Positions 1-8,622 of a stretch of 64,000 nt of DNA are shown here, one piece after another. The translations under genes and the position numbers were made by a program. The stretch comes from Sphingopyxis sp. GW247-27LB. GTDB taxonomy: Bacteria > Pseudomonadota > Alphaproteobacteria > Sphingomonadales > Sphingomonadaceae. The stretch covers positions 861,280 to 925,279 of the forward strand of contig NZ_NIWD01000008.1 in the NCBI RefSeq assembly GCF_002277025.1, written 5' to 3'. Below the pieces are notes generated by a model. It worked only from the letters and a program-made list of their open reading frames with translations. It searched no databases and was not told the DNA's origin. Positions within the stretch are counted from its first letter, which is position 1. Each line of letters begins with the position of its first letter.

Positions 1-168
1 GACCTGTCGACGCCCGCTTATGCCGCGCGCGCCGGCATGGCGAAGGCAGGGGTTCCGGCGGATCGGACGCAGGAGATTCTCGTGCCCGGGCCGCACTCGG
101 CTTTCGAGGGCGATGCCAACAAGGCGGTGCTCGCGGCAGCGCTGCGGCGCTTCGTGACGCGGCGCTGA
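1..168 (+). CDS. C-terminal fragment, probable alpha/beta hydrolase
   Basis: The reading frame is open from base 1 to a TGA at 166-168 and gives the last 55 residues of a protein whose start lies outside the window. The tail contains a Gly-Pro-His-Ser segment followed by an amphipathic final helix. That resembles the catalytic-His strand and last helix of alpha/beta hydrolases. The fragment is too short to be sure. It sits 14 bp before the next gene on the same strand, so the two are probably cotranscribed. Confidence 0.4.
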   Translation, partial: DLSTPAYAARAGMAKAGVPADRTQEILVPGPHSAFEGDANKAVLAAALRRFVTRR

Positions 169-182
169 GCGAGGGAAAGAGG

Positions 183-1130
183 ATGCGCGTATACGGATCG
201 GAGGATGTCGCCCGCTTGCTCGACATGCCGGGCTGCATCGCCGCCGTCCGCGCGGCGATGGCGCGGTTCAGCGCCGACGGGGGCGACCAGCCGCTGCGCC
301 AGATCGTTACGATCGCGCCCGGTGACCTGTTCGCGCTGATGCCGGGCAGCCTCGTCGCGCCGGATGGTTTCGGGGCGAAAATCATCACCGCCTTTGCCGA
401 CCGAGCCCATCCCGAACGGTCGCGGCATCGCGGCGTCGTTGTCCTGTTCGATCGCGAAACGGGCGAGCCGCGCTGCGTCGCCGATGCGGGGGAGATCACC
501 GAGCGGCGCACCGCCGCGGCGAGCGCGGTCGCGACCGACGCGCTTGCTCGCCGCGATGCGCGGCGGCTGGCTATTTTCGGGACGGGCACCCAGGCGCGGT
601 CGCATCTCGGCGCGCTGCCGCTGGTTCGCGATTTCGAGGAGATTTGGATCTGGGGCCGCTCGGAACGCCGAGCCGCGGCGCTGATCGAGGCGGCGCGCGA
701 AGAGGTCGCCGTGCCGATGCGCTTCGTCGCCGACGCGCGGGAAGCGGCAGAGGCCGACGTCATCTGCACGGTGACGGGATCGGCGACGCCGGTTCTGCTC
801 GGCGAATGGGTCCGGCCGGGAACGCACATCAATATCGTCGGATCGAGCTATGCGGGTCCGGTCGAGATCGACGGCGGGCTGGTCGCGGCGAGCCGCTATA
901 TCGCCGACAGCCGCGCTTCGGTGCTGGCGGCGGGGGCCGAGTTCCTCGCGGCCAGGGCGGCGGGACTGATCGGCGACGATCATATCGTCGGCGAGATCGG
1001 CGATGTGCTGAACGGCCGCGTCGCGGGGCGCACCGCGCCCGACGACATCACCCTCTACAAGTCGCTCGGCCACATCGTGCAGGATCTGGCCGCCGCAGCC
1101 TATATCGACGACAAGGCGCGGGCCGGCTAG
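183..1130 (+). CDS. Ornithine cyclodeaminase / mu-crystallin family protein
   Basis: A 315-residue cytosolic NAD(P)-dependent enzyme of the ornithine cyclodeaminase/mu-crystallin fold. The nucleotide-binding glycine motif FGTGTQARSHL lies at about residues 131-141, and a serine/threonine-rich second Rossmann strand (VTGSATPVLLGEW) follows. The length is normal for the family. Members include ornithine and lysine cyclodeaminases, imine reductases and alanine dehydrogenases, so the substrate cannot be read from sequence. The ATG is preceded by a good ribosome binding site (GAGGGAAAGAGG). Its TAG overlaps the TAG of the convergent aminotransferase, so there is no room for an intergenic terminator. 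The aminotransferases nearby suggest imino-acid or amino-acid catabolism. Confidence 0.8.
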   Translation: MRVYGSEDVARLLDMPGCIAAVRAAMARFSADGGDQPLRQIVTIAPGDLFALMPGSLVAPDGFGAKIITAFADRAHPERSRHRGVVVLFDRETGEPRCVADAGEITERRTAAASAVATDALARRDARRLAIFGTGTQARSHLGALPLVRDFEEIWIWGRSERRAAALIEAAREEVAVPMRFVADAREAAEADVICTVTGSATPVLLGEWVRPGTHINIVGSSYAGPVEIDGGLVAASRYIADSRASVLAAGAEFLAARAAGLIGDDHIVGEIGDVLNGRVAGRTAPDDITLYKSLGHIVQDLAAAAYIDDKARAG

Positions 1131-2323
1131 CGGCGGCCGCCCAGCCAGGGCGCGAGCGCGGCGCCCAGACGCGGGATGTTCGCCTCGGTCAGTCCCGCGA
1201 CATTGAGGCGGCCGTCATCGGCGATATAGATGCCGTGGTCCCGGCGCAGCGCCATCACCGCGTCGTGCGAGATCGGCAGCATCGCGAACATGCCCGTCTG
1301 CGCCCGCAGCCCGGCGAGCGCGGGGTGCAGGGCGGCCAGGCTTTCGCGCAGACCGAGGACGCGCAGCCGCATCTGTTCGAGCTCGGCCCGCCATTCGCGC
1401 GTCAGGTCGTCGCGTTCGAGGATGATGCGAACCACCGCTGCGCCGTGGTCGGGCGGCATCGACCAGGCCGACCGCGCCGGATTGCGCATCGCGATGTGCA
1501 GCCGCGACGCGCTCGCCGCGTCGGGCGCCTTGGCCCAGAGCGCGCCGGTGCGTTCGCGGTAGAGGCCGAAATTCTTGTCGCAGCTATAGGCGAGGAGCAG
1601 CGTCTCGCAGCGGTCGAACAGCAGGCGGGTACCGTGGGCGTCGGCCTCCAGCCCGCGCCCAAGCCCCTGATAGGCGAGGTCGACGATCGGGATCAGCCGG
1701 CGCCGCGCCGCGACATCGGCGATCCGCTCCCATTGGTCGGGCGTGAAGTCGATGCCGGCGGGATTGTGGCAGCAGCCGTGCAGGAGCAGCGCGTCGCCGG
1801 CGCCCGCGGTTTCGAGCGCCGCGACCATGCCGTCGAGGTCGAGCGACTGGGTCAGCGGGTCGAAGAGCGGGTGGGCGGCGATCTCGACCCCCGCCGCGCG
1901 AAAGATGGGGATATGATTGGCCCAGGTGGGCGCCCCGATCCACACGCGCCGCGGCGCGGTGTTGGCCGCGATCAGCTCGGCGGCGAGGCGCAGCGCGCCG
2001 GTGCCGCCCGGGGTCTGCATTCCGATGAGCCGTTCGTCGGCCGCGCGGTCGGCGCCGAAGGGGATCGCAGCGAGACGGCGGACATAATCGACGTCGCCAT
2101 CGACGCCCAGATAGACTTTGGTCGGCTGTGCTTCGACCAGCAGGCGTTCCGCCGCCTTCACCGCCGCCATGACCGGGGTCGCGCCGTTGTCGTCGCGATA
2201 GACGCCGATGCCGAGGTCGAGCTTGTCGGGGCGGGCATCGGCGCGATAGGCGAGCATCAGCGCGAGCAGGCCGTCGGCAGCCTGATCGGTGAGGCCGGTG
2301 AAGAGCGGGGCGTCGGCGGTCAT
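1127..2323 (-). CDS. Aromatic amino acid / aspartate-type aminotransferase (class I)
   Basis: A 398-residue fold-type I PLP aminotransferase close to the TyrB/AspC group. The PLP lysine is in SCDKNFGLYRERTG, near residue 249. Other family landmarks are HGCCHNPAGIDFT (the conserved Asn-Pro-x-Gly) and VDLAYQGLG. It probably transfers the amino group of aromatic or acidic amino acids to 2-oxoglutarate. The ATG start has no strong ribosome binding site. It is divergent from the class V aminotransferase across 125 bp, which contains a 6+1+6 palindrome at 2350-2362. Confidence 0.85.
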   Translation of the reverse strand: MTADAPLFTGLTDQAADGLLALMLAYRADARPDKLDLGIGVYRDDNGATPVMAAVKAAERLLVEAQPTKVYLGVDGDVDYVRRLAAIPFGADRAADERLIGMQTPGGTGALRLAAELIAANTAPRRVWIGAPTWANHIPIFRAAGVEIAAHPLFDPLTQSLDLDGMVAALETAGAGDALLLHGCCHNPAGIDFTPDQWERIADVAARRRLIPIVDLAYQGLGRGLEADAHGTRLLFDRCETLLLAYSCDKNFGLYRERTGALWAKAPDAASASRLHIAMRNPARSAWSMPPDHGAAVVRIILERDDLTREWRAELEQMRLRVLGLRESLAALHPALAGLRAQTGMFAMLPISHDAVMALRRDHGIYIADDGRLNVAGLTEANIPRLGAALAPWLGGRR

Positions 2324-2349
2324 TGAGGCGATCTAGCTCTGCGATCCCG

Positions 2350-2362
2350 CGAAATCATTTCG
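2350..2362. promoter_or_regulatory. Perfect palindrome in a divergent intergenic region (possible operator)
   Basis: The sequence CGAAAT-C-ATTTCG is a perfect 6-bp inverted repeat with a 1-nt centre. It lies between two divergent aminotransferase genes. The AT-rich arms and short centre are compatible with a dimeric regulator site, but no regulator can be assigned from sequence. Confidence 0.3.
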
Positions 2363-2448
2363 AAAATGCGGCGATATACGCATGGAAATTTCGGGCGGTG
2401 CGGCCCAGACTCATCGCGTTCAGCAAGACTGGGATCGAGGAGGCCCCT

Positions 2449-3672
2449 ATGATAAGCCGGCGCCAATATCTTGCGGCCAATGCAGGACTTGCCATGGCGA
2501 TGCCCCTGATCGCGCGGGCGGACGTGCCCGCCGCGACCTTTCCGGCAAGGCGCGACTTCGCGCCGACCGACATCGCCTATCTCGACAATGGTTCGCAGCA
2601 TCCGGTCAGCCTCGGCGCGAAGGCCGCGATCGACGCCTATTTCGCCAAACGCACGCTCGATCCCGCAGCGCAGGGCTATGCGCTCGACGAAGCGGGGCCG
2701 ATCGCCAAATTCGCGCAGTTGATCAACGCCGAGCCTGGCGAGATCAGCTATGTCCAGAGCACGACCGCGGGCGAGCAGATGATCCTTCGCGCGCTCGGCC
2801 TGCCGGACGAGGGCGCGCATATCGTCACCGATACGCTGCACTTCTTTGGCTCGCTCCCCCTCTATGAGGAAATGGCCAAGCAGGGCTGCGAGGTGACGTG
2901 GCTCCGCCCGGTCGACGGGCGCATCCGGATCGAGGATATGAAGGCGGCGGTGCGCAAGGGGACGAAGCTCGTCGCGCTGTCGCTGGTTTCGACGGTCAAC
3001 GGCTTCGAGCATGATCTGAAGGCGGTGTGCGACATCGCGCATGCGGCGGGCGCCTTCGTCTATGCCGATATCGTCCACGCGGCGGGCTGCGTTCCCATCG
3101 ACGTCAAGGCCTCGGGCGTCGATTTCGCGGCGGCATCGACCTATAAATGGCTGATGGGGGATTTCGGGCTGGGCTTCCTGTACGTCCGCGGCGACCTTCT
3201 GCCCCGGCTCAAGCGGACGAACTACGGCTATTACGGCATCGGATCGTTCCAGACCCACATCTATCCCTATGACACGCCGGGAGACAGCGTCGCCGACTAT
3301 AGCTTCCGCCCCGATGCGGCGGGGGCTTTCGCGCTCGGCACGCATTCGCACGCGGTGATCGCGCAGCTCGACCATTCGCTCGCCTATATCGCGCGCCTCG
3401 GCGTCCCGGCGATCCAGGCGCACGCGCAGACGATGATCGAGGTGCTCAAGAAGGAGCTGCCGCGGCGCGGCTACAGCGTGATGACCCCGCCCGAAGCCCG
3501 GACGCCGATCGTCACGGCGGTGCTGCAGGATGCGCGCACCAAGCTCTCCGCGCCGATGAAGGCGGCGAAGGTCAAGCTGACGATCTCGGCCAACCGCTTC
3601 CGCCTGACGCCGTCGGTGCAGAACGACATGGCGGACGTGGAACGCTTTTTGGCGGCGCTGCCGAAAGCCTGA
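2449..3672 (+). CDS. Exported class V aminotransferase (PLP enzyme)
   Basis: A 407-residue fold-type I PLP enzyme of the class V / isopenicillin-epimerase-like group. The PLP lysine is in STYKWLMGDFG near residue 233, and the aspartate strand YADIVHAAG precedes it. I chose the ATG at 2449 over the upstream in-frame codons. It follows a strong ribosome binding site (GAGGAGG) and begins MISRRQYLAANAG, a short n-region with a twin-arginine-like pair and a hydrophobic stretch ending in ARA. That suggests Tat export with cofactor already bound, as in other periplasmic class V aminotransferases. The substrate is unknown. It is convergent with the peptidase operon, with a 2-bp gap. Confidence 0.75.
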   Translation: MISRRQYLAANAGLAMAMPLIARADVPAATFPARRDFAPTDIAYLDNGSQHPVSLGAKAAIDAYFAKRTLDPAAQGYALDEAGPIAKFAQLINAEPGEISYVQSTTAGEQMILRALGLPDEGAHIVTDTLHFFGSLPLYEEMAKQGCEVTWLRPVDGRIRIEDMKAAVRKGTKLVALSLVSTVNGFEHDLKAVCDIAHAAGAFVYADIVHAAGCVPIDVKASGVDFAAASTYKWLMGDFGLGFLYVRGDLLPRLKRTNYGYYGIGSFQTHIYPYDTPGDSVADYSFRPDAAGAFALGTHSHAVIAQLDHSLAYIARLGVPAIQAHAQTMIEVLKKELPRRGYSVMTPPEARTPIVTAVLQDARTKLSAPMKAAKVKLTISANRFRLTPSVQNDMADVERFLAALPKA

Positions 3673-3674
3673 CC

Positions 3675-5174
3675 CTAGCGTTCGATACAGCGTTCGTCCG
3701 CCACGCCCGCAGCCCGGACCCAGCGATAGCCGGCGACCGCCTTTCCGTCGCGGGTGAAGGTCGCGGCTTCGCGCCGGAAGCAGGGGCCGAAGGCGTCCGA
3801 TCGCGGTTCGATCGTGTCGGCGCCGTCGAGGATCAGCCGCTGGAAACGCGCCTTCTCCTGCGGGCCGAGTTCGGCGGTCACCATCGCGATCCAGCGCGCC
3901 TGGTCGAAGGTCTCGCCTCGTTCGCGGGCGAGGAACATCGGAAAGAGCAGGGTTTCGAGATCGCGCTTGCCCTTCGATGCCGCGCGGATCCGCGCATCGA
4001 GGTCGGCAAAATAGAGCGCGCTTCGCCGATAGGGGAGGTGGCGGATTTCCTCATCGGTGAATCCGACCTTGGTGATCGCCTCCGCCGACCAGTTGCGCGC
4101 CTTGTTGGTGTAGTAGCTCTCGGCCAGTTCGTTGATCTCGCGCCCATAGTCGTCGAGCGAAATGAACCCGCCCTTCATCGGCAGCAGGTTTTGATAATAG
4201 GTGGTCAGCCCCTCGCTGAACCAGCTCGACACGCCGACCGGCGCCTCGATCCCGCCGACCCACATATGGATCATCTCGTGGAACAAGGTCAGGCGCGGCG
4301 CCGCGCGTTCCTCGCCCTCGCGCAGCGGGCCGCGCGCGAGCATGAAGGATTGATGGAGCGCGGTCGCACCGCCGAAGGGCGGCTGTTCGCGAAACTGCAG
4401 GAAGACGCGGTAGGGCTGGGTCGGCTTGAGGTGGGGGAAATGCTGCGCGAGATAGCTGTGCGCCCGCGCCGTCCAGGCCATTTCGGCGGGCGCGTCGAAC
4501 GTCGGGGTGCCGAGCCAATAGGCGCTGAAGCCATCGCTCTGCCCCGCCGCGGGAAAGCGCCCCAGCGGGCCGGCCATGAACCAGCTCTGGGTGAGCTGGG
4601 ACGGCGGCCCGCTGAGGACCAGGTCGCCATCGCCGTGGGACATGGCGGCGATGGACCCGGAAGGAAGCCCGGACAGATCCCAGTGGACGCGCGTCGTCGC
4701 GATCGAGGGGCGGTCGGGGAGCAGGAGCAGCGTGCTGCCGGCACCGACCACGCCGCGGTCGACCGCGCGGATGCCGAAGGCCGGCCCGCCGGCGCCGCCG
4801 GGTGCCGTCACCAGCGCGCGCCAGGTGACGCGGACCGGCCCCGACACTGGCCGGTTCGCCTGCCAGTGCCGGAAATAGGGGAAACCGCCCGGCACCGGCG
4901 GATCCTCGCTGATCGTCAACGGGACCGCGCCCTCCTTGTCGGTGACGGTGATGTTCCGCATCCGGTCGGCGGTTCCGGGCGCGCCGGGGTAGACGATGGG
5001 AGCGTCGAGCTTCAGCGCGCCGTCGATCTCAAGCGTCATCGTCACGTCGATCGCCGCGACGGCGCCATTCTCGCTGACCGGGCGGAAGGTGATGGCCGCC
5101 TCTTCGGGTGGCGCCGCCGCGGTCAGCAGCGCCAGCGCGCCCGCGCCCAGGATCATCTTCGCTTGCACATCCAT
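3675..5174 (-). CDS. Exported M1/M61-like zinc metallopeptidase
   Basis: A gluzincin-type peptidase of 499 residues. The zinc motif HEMIH is at about residues 298-302, and WFSEGLTTYY downstream supplies the third (Glu) ligand 17 residues after the second His. This pattern is typical of M1/M61 peptidases. The N-terminus from the chosen ATG (MDVQAKMILGAGALALLTAAA) is a signal peptide. An in-frame ATG at 5210 would add 12 polar residues and overlap the upstream gene by 7 bp, so it is a possible alternative start. The gene is last in an operon with two S10 peptidases, which suggests stepwise periplasmic breakdown of imported peptides. Confidence 0.7.
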   Translation of the reverse strand: MDVQAKMILGAGALALLTAAAPPEEAAITFRPVSENGAVAAIDVTMTLEIDGALKLDAPIVYPGAPGTADRMRNITVTDKEGAVPLTISEDPPVPGGFPYFRHWQANRPVSGPVRVTWRALVTAPGGAGGPAFGIRAVDRGVVGAGSTLLLLPDRPSIATTRVHWDLSGLPSGSIAAMSHGDGDLVLSGPPSQLTQSWFMAGPLGRFPAAGQSDGFSAYWLGTPTFDAPAEMAWTARAHSYLAQHFPHLKPTQPYRVFLQFREQPPFGGATALHQSFMLARGPLREGEERAAPRLTLFHEMIHMWVGGIEAPVGVSSWFSEGLTTYYQNLLPMKGGFISLDDYGREINELAESYYTNKARNWSAEAITKVGFTDEEIRHLPYRRSALYFADLDARIRAASKGKRDLETLLFPMFLARERGETFDQARWIAMVTAELGPQEKARFQRLILDGADTIEPRSDAFGPCFRREAATFTRDGKAVAGYRWVRAAGVADERCIER

Positions 5175-5203
5175 TCTCCCCGTCGTTCCGGCCGCTGCGC
5201 GCT

Positions 5204-6670
5204 TCACCATTTCCGTTCGACCATCGCGCGGACATCGTCGGTGAAGGCCTTCAGGCTCGCCTCGATCGTGTAGGGCATATGGCCGCCCTGATAGGTCGCG
5301 GTGCGGAGGCGCGCGCGCGGCCAGCCTGACTGGGCGACGAGATAGTCCATCGCGCCGACGGTCGTCTGCGTGTCGGTCCAGCCGTTGGCGACGAACAGGC
5401 GGAAGCCCGGATTCTTCTCGAACAGCTCGCCGATCGCGCGGCCATAGGGCCAGTCGCCGAAGGGCGATTTATTGGGCCCCCAGTCCCAGCCGTTGAGCCC
5501 GCCGCGGAACGGGCTTTGCGTCACATAGTCGCCGACCGCGCCCGCCTTGAGGTCGCTTTCCAGATAGTGGCGGAACAGCTCGGCATAGCGGTCGGGGACG
5601 ACATCGAACGGATCGGGCCCGTCGGCCGGTCCCGCATAGCGCGCATCGTTGGTGCCGAGGCGCTGCCCGGGCAGCAGTTGGCGCTGATAGTCGACCTTGG
5701 TGATGCGCAATTGATGCCCGAGATACCAGTCGGCGGGCAGGCCGGTATATTCCTGCAGCTTTGCCGCAACCGTCCGCTGGCTCTGCGCCGGCGCGGTGTC
5801 GCCCTGGAACAGCACCGGCAGATATTCGTTCGCGGCGAAATCGCGCACATCGGCCATGAAGCGGTCGAAACTGCGCCCCTTCGCGTCGGCCTTGCCGTGC
5901 GACCAGGCGATCGCAGCGAGCGTCGGCATCGACACGGCATAGCTGATGATGTTGCCGCGCCGCTGCGCATATTCGACGATATTGACCGCCTGGCCGAGCA
6001 GCACGATCCCCGCGACATCGACCCCGGCCGCCTGCAACTGGTGCGCGGCTTCGGGCGCGCGGAGCGTGCCATAGCTTTCGCCGATCAGATAGAGCGGCGC
6101 GCCGGTGCGGCCATGAGCCTTGGTCCATTCGATGACGAGCGACGCGAGCTGGCGCGAATCGGCGACATTGCCGAACTGGCTCTGCGGGTCGACCCCGGGG
6201 GCGAGGCGGCTGAAGCCCGTTCCCGCCGGATCGAAGAAGACGAGATCGGCGACGTCGAGCAATGTGTAGGGATTGTCGACGAGCTGGAACGAAGCGGCCG
6301 GCACCGCGATATCGTTGGGCACCGCGACGCGCTTTGGGCCGAGCGCACCCATATGGAGGATATAGGAGGGCGAGATGGGGCCGCCGTTGAAGGCGAAGAT
6401 CACCGGCCGGTCGGGCTTCGCATCCTTGGCGACATAGGAGATGGCGACGAGGCGCGCGGTCGTCTTGCCGTCGGTGCCGGTCGCTTCGATGGGTTCGACC
6501 CGTGCGTCGTAGCGGACCTTCCGGCCGTTGAAGGTGCCGGCCAGCGGCGTCGTGATCGGCGCGGGAAGAGCGATGGCCGATTCCGGCGGCGGCGCGGCCG
6601 CGTTCTGCGCCGCGGCGGGCGCGAAGGCCAGCGCGAGCGACAGGATCGGGAGGAGGGAAAGGCGTTTCAT
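5204..6670 (-). CDS. Exported serine carboxypeptidase-like protein (S10), copy 2
   Basis: A 488-residue S10-family protein with signal peptide MKRLSLLPILSLALAFAPAAAQ. The serine-nucleophile motif is GESYGT (about residue 198). The NGWTD segment carries the likely catalytic Asp, and a C-terminal GGHMPY carries the catalytic His. The oxyanion segment is FNGGPISPSYILHMG. The start overlaps the stop of the upstream paralogue in an ATGA arrangement, so translation is coupled. S10 enzymes remove C-terminal residues from peptides. Whether this one is a peptidase or an acyl-transferring relative is not decidable here. Confidence 0.85.
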   Translation of the reverse strand: MKRLSLLPILSLALAFAPAAAQNAAAPPPESAIALPAPITTPLAGTFNGRKVRYDARVEPIEATGTDGKTTARLVAISYVAKDAKPDRPVIFAFNGGPISPSYILHMGALGPKRVAVPNDIAVPAASFQLVDNPYTLLDVADLVFFDPAGTGFSRLAPGVDPQSQFGNVADSRQLASLVIEWTKAHGRTGAPLYLIGESYGTLRAPEAAHQLQAAGVDVAGIVLLGQAVNIVEYAQRRGNIISYAVSMPTLAAIAWSHGKADAKGRSFDRFMADVRDFAANEYLPVLFQGDTAPAQSQRTVAAKLQEYTGLPADWYLGHQLRITKVDYQRQLLPGQRLGTNDARYAGPADGPDPFDVVPDRYAELFRHYLESDLKAGAVGDYVTQSPFRGGLNGWDWGPNKSPFGDWPYGRAIGELFEKNPGFRLFVANGWTDTQTTVGAMDYLVAQSGWPRARLRTATYQGGHMPYTIEASLKAFTDDVRAMVERKW

Positions 6671-8307
6671 GGCTGCGGTCCTCGCGGGGCGGGGTGGGAG
6701 GCCGTCCGGATGAAGGCCTTGAGGTCGTCGGCCATTTTCGGGCCGGCTTCGCCGACATAGGGCATATGGCCCGACAGATAGGCCTTGGCGGTGACGCGGT
6801 CGGCGGGAAGGCGGCGCTGGGCGATGCCATATTCCGCGGTGCCGACGGCGCCGAACAGGTCGAACCACCCCTGGATCGACATCAGGCGCAGGTCGGGATT
6901 GCGGCGCATCATCGCCGCGAGGTCGCCGCCCGGATCGCCCGTCCCTCCGGCAAAGGGCGTTCCGGCGGCCGCCTCGTCGCGCGGCCCGTGGTTCCATGGC
7001 AGATTCACATTGACCCAATCGATCACGACATAGTCATCGTCGATGTCGATGCCGAGTTCGTCGCGGATATAATGGTTGAAGGCACCGATATAGGGCGCCG
7101 CATATTGGCCCATCGCGGGGTCGTCGGCGACCGGATCGCCGAGCGAGCCCTGGGCGGGCAGCGTGTAGCGCGAATCATAATGGCCGAGCTCCAGTCCCTG
7201 GTCGGCGAGCAGGTGGGTACGGAAATCGCTCGGCATGATGCGCAGCTTCTTTGCGACCAGATAGGTTTCGTCGAGGCCGGTGAAGGCGGCATGCTTGCGC
7301 GCGAGATCGGTCAGCGCCGGCGGCGGCAGCGCCTCGCCCCGGTCTAGCGCGGGCACCAGCTCGTCGCGCGCGAAGCGGTCGGCGTCGGCGATGAACTGGT
7401 CGAAGCCGCGTCCCGCCCGGTCGGCGCGGCCGTGATACCAGGCCGTCGCGGCCATCGTCGTGAAAGTGACGCGAAAGCGGTCGTTGCCCTGGGGATCGGC
7501 GAAGCCGCCGTCGCCGCCGACGAGGATGACCCCGTTGACCGACGCGCCCTTCAGCGTGCCGTCGAGGAACCCGCCCATCAGCCGCCGCGCGACCAGATTG
7601 ACCCGAATCGTGCCATAGCTTTCGCCGAGCAGGAATTTCGGGCTGTTCCAGCGGCCATGCTTGCGGAGCCAGGCGTTGATGAAGCGGACGCTCGCCGCGG
7701 CATCCTCTTCGCGCCCATAGAAATCCTCGGGCTTTCCGGCGCCCCAATAGCGGCTGAAGCCGGTGCCGACCGGATCGACGAAAACAAGGTCGGCGGCGGC
7801 GAGGACACTGTGCGGATTGTCGGCGACGGGAAAGGGCGGCACCTGCGACGGCGTCACGTCGCGAAAGGCGGCCATGCGCGGGCCGATGACCCCCATGTGG
7901 AGCCAGACCGACGACGACCCCGGACCGCCGTTGAAGATAAACAGGACGGGGCGTTGCGGAGCGCCCGCGGGCTGGTCCTTGATATAGGAAAAGGCGAAGA
8001 TCGACCCCGTGGGCGCGCCGCCGGCGCCGTGCAGCACCTGATCCTCGGCGATCATGTGATAGGAGATTTTCTCGCCATCGAACACGCCGGTGCGCTTGGC
8101 GACGAAGCGGCGGACGGGCATCTCGGCGCGCCCGCCCGGGTCGCGCCATTGCGCGGCGCTGGGGCCGATCGGCGGAATCCGCATGACCGGGCTGTCCCCC
8201 GGCGCGGTGGCGGCGGGTGCTTCGGCGGCCGCCGGAACGGCGGCGAGGCAGAGCGCCGCCGCCGTCGCCGCTTTCGCCCATGCCGCGCTGCATCGCTTCG
8301 TCCGCAT
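6667..8307 (-). CDS. Exported serine carboxypeptidase-like protein (S10), copy 1
   Basis: A 546-residue S10-family paralogue of the next gene. The signal peptide starts at MRTKRCSAAWAKAATAAAL. Key motifs are FNGGPGSSSVWLHMG (oxyanion region), GESYGT (about residue 229), GWFD and SGHMPY, so all three catalytic segments are kept. The ATG at 8307 was chosen because it has a GGGAGG ribosome binding site and opens directly into the signal peptide. It is the first gene of a three-gene peptidase operon, divergent from the amidohydrolase gene at 8623. Confidence 0.85.
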   Translation of the reverse strand: MRTKRCSAAWAKAATAAALCLAAVPAAAEAPAATAPGDSPVMRIPPIGPSAAQWRDPGGRAEMPVRRFVAKRTGVFDGEKISYHMIAEDQVLHGAGGAPTGSIFAFSYIKDQPAGAPQRPVLFIFNGGPGSSSVWLHMGVIGPRMAAFRDVTPSQVPPFPVADNPHSVLAAADLVFVDPVGTGFSRYWGAGKPEDFYGREEDAAASVRFINAWLRKHGRWNSPKFLLGESYGTIRVNLVARRLMGGFLDGTLKGASVNGVILVGGDGGFADPQGNDRFRVTFTTMAATAWYHGRADRAGRGFDQFIADADRFARDELVPALDRGEALPPPALTDLARKHAAFTGLDETYLVAKKLRIMPSDFRTHLLADQGLELGHYDSRYTLPAQGSLGDPVADDPAMGQYAAPYIGAFNHYIRDELGIDIDDDYVVIDWVNVNLPWNHGPRDEAAAGTPFAGGTGDPGGDLAAMMRRNPDLRLMSIQGWFDLFGAVGTAEYGIAQRRLPADRVTAKAYLSGHMPYVGEAGPKMADDLKAFIRTASHPAPRGPQP

Positions 8308-8622
8308 AACCGCCTCCCGCTCGTCCGGCTTTCGTTTTGCCCGTGCTAGCAACTGATCCGGGCGTTTCCATTTCCCATTACCCGCCAATTGGAGGCGTTC
8401 GCGCATAATCTATGCGGACGGCGGCAAAGTCCCGGCCCGGTTCAGCCGGGGCAGGGCAGCGAAGGACGGCACCGGCGCGACGGATGCGGCGGCGGCGAAT
8501 AAATCTTGCGGCAGGGCCCGGGAAAGGCGCGACATTCGCAAAGATTTCGCTTTCCGGCTCGCTAGTCTCGATGCCAAGCGGTCGGGTCTGCCCCGGACGG
8601 TGATATGAAAAGAGGAGGGAGC
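8308..8622. promoter_or_regulatory. Divergent intergenic region, S10 operon / amidohydrolase
   Basis: A 315-bp stretch without a credible gene, holding the start regions of two divergent operons. It contains an inverted repeat CGCATA-ATC-TATGCG at 8402-8416. Most of that motif (CGCATAATCT then TGCG or GCGC) recurs in the AsnC/TonB-receptor intergenic region at 14235-14248. I saw no clear sigma-70 consensus. Confidence 0.4.
8402..8416. promoter_or_regulatory. Candidate AsnC/Lrp-type operator, copy 1
   Basis: CGCATA-ATC-TATGCG, 6-bp arms with a 3-nt centre, lies between two divergent peptide-catabolism operons. Ten bases (CGCATAATCT) are identical to the minus strand of 14239-14248, next to the AsnC-family regulator gene. 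The shared sequence is observed. The regulator link is inference. Confidence 0.35.

Noticed and set aside
5469-6830. Long minus-strand frame out of phase within the S10 genes
   Set aside because: It is a frame-shifted copy of the S10 coding sequence. The in-phase frames have signal peptides and catalytic motifs.
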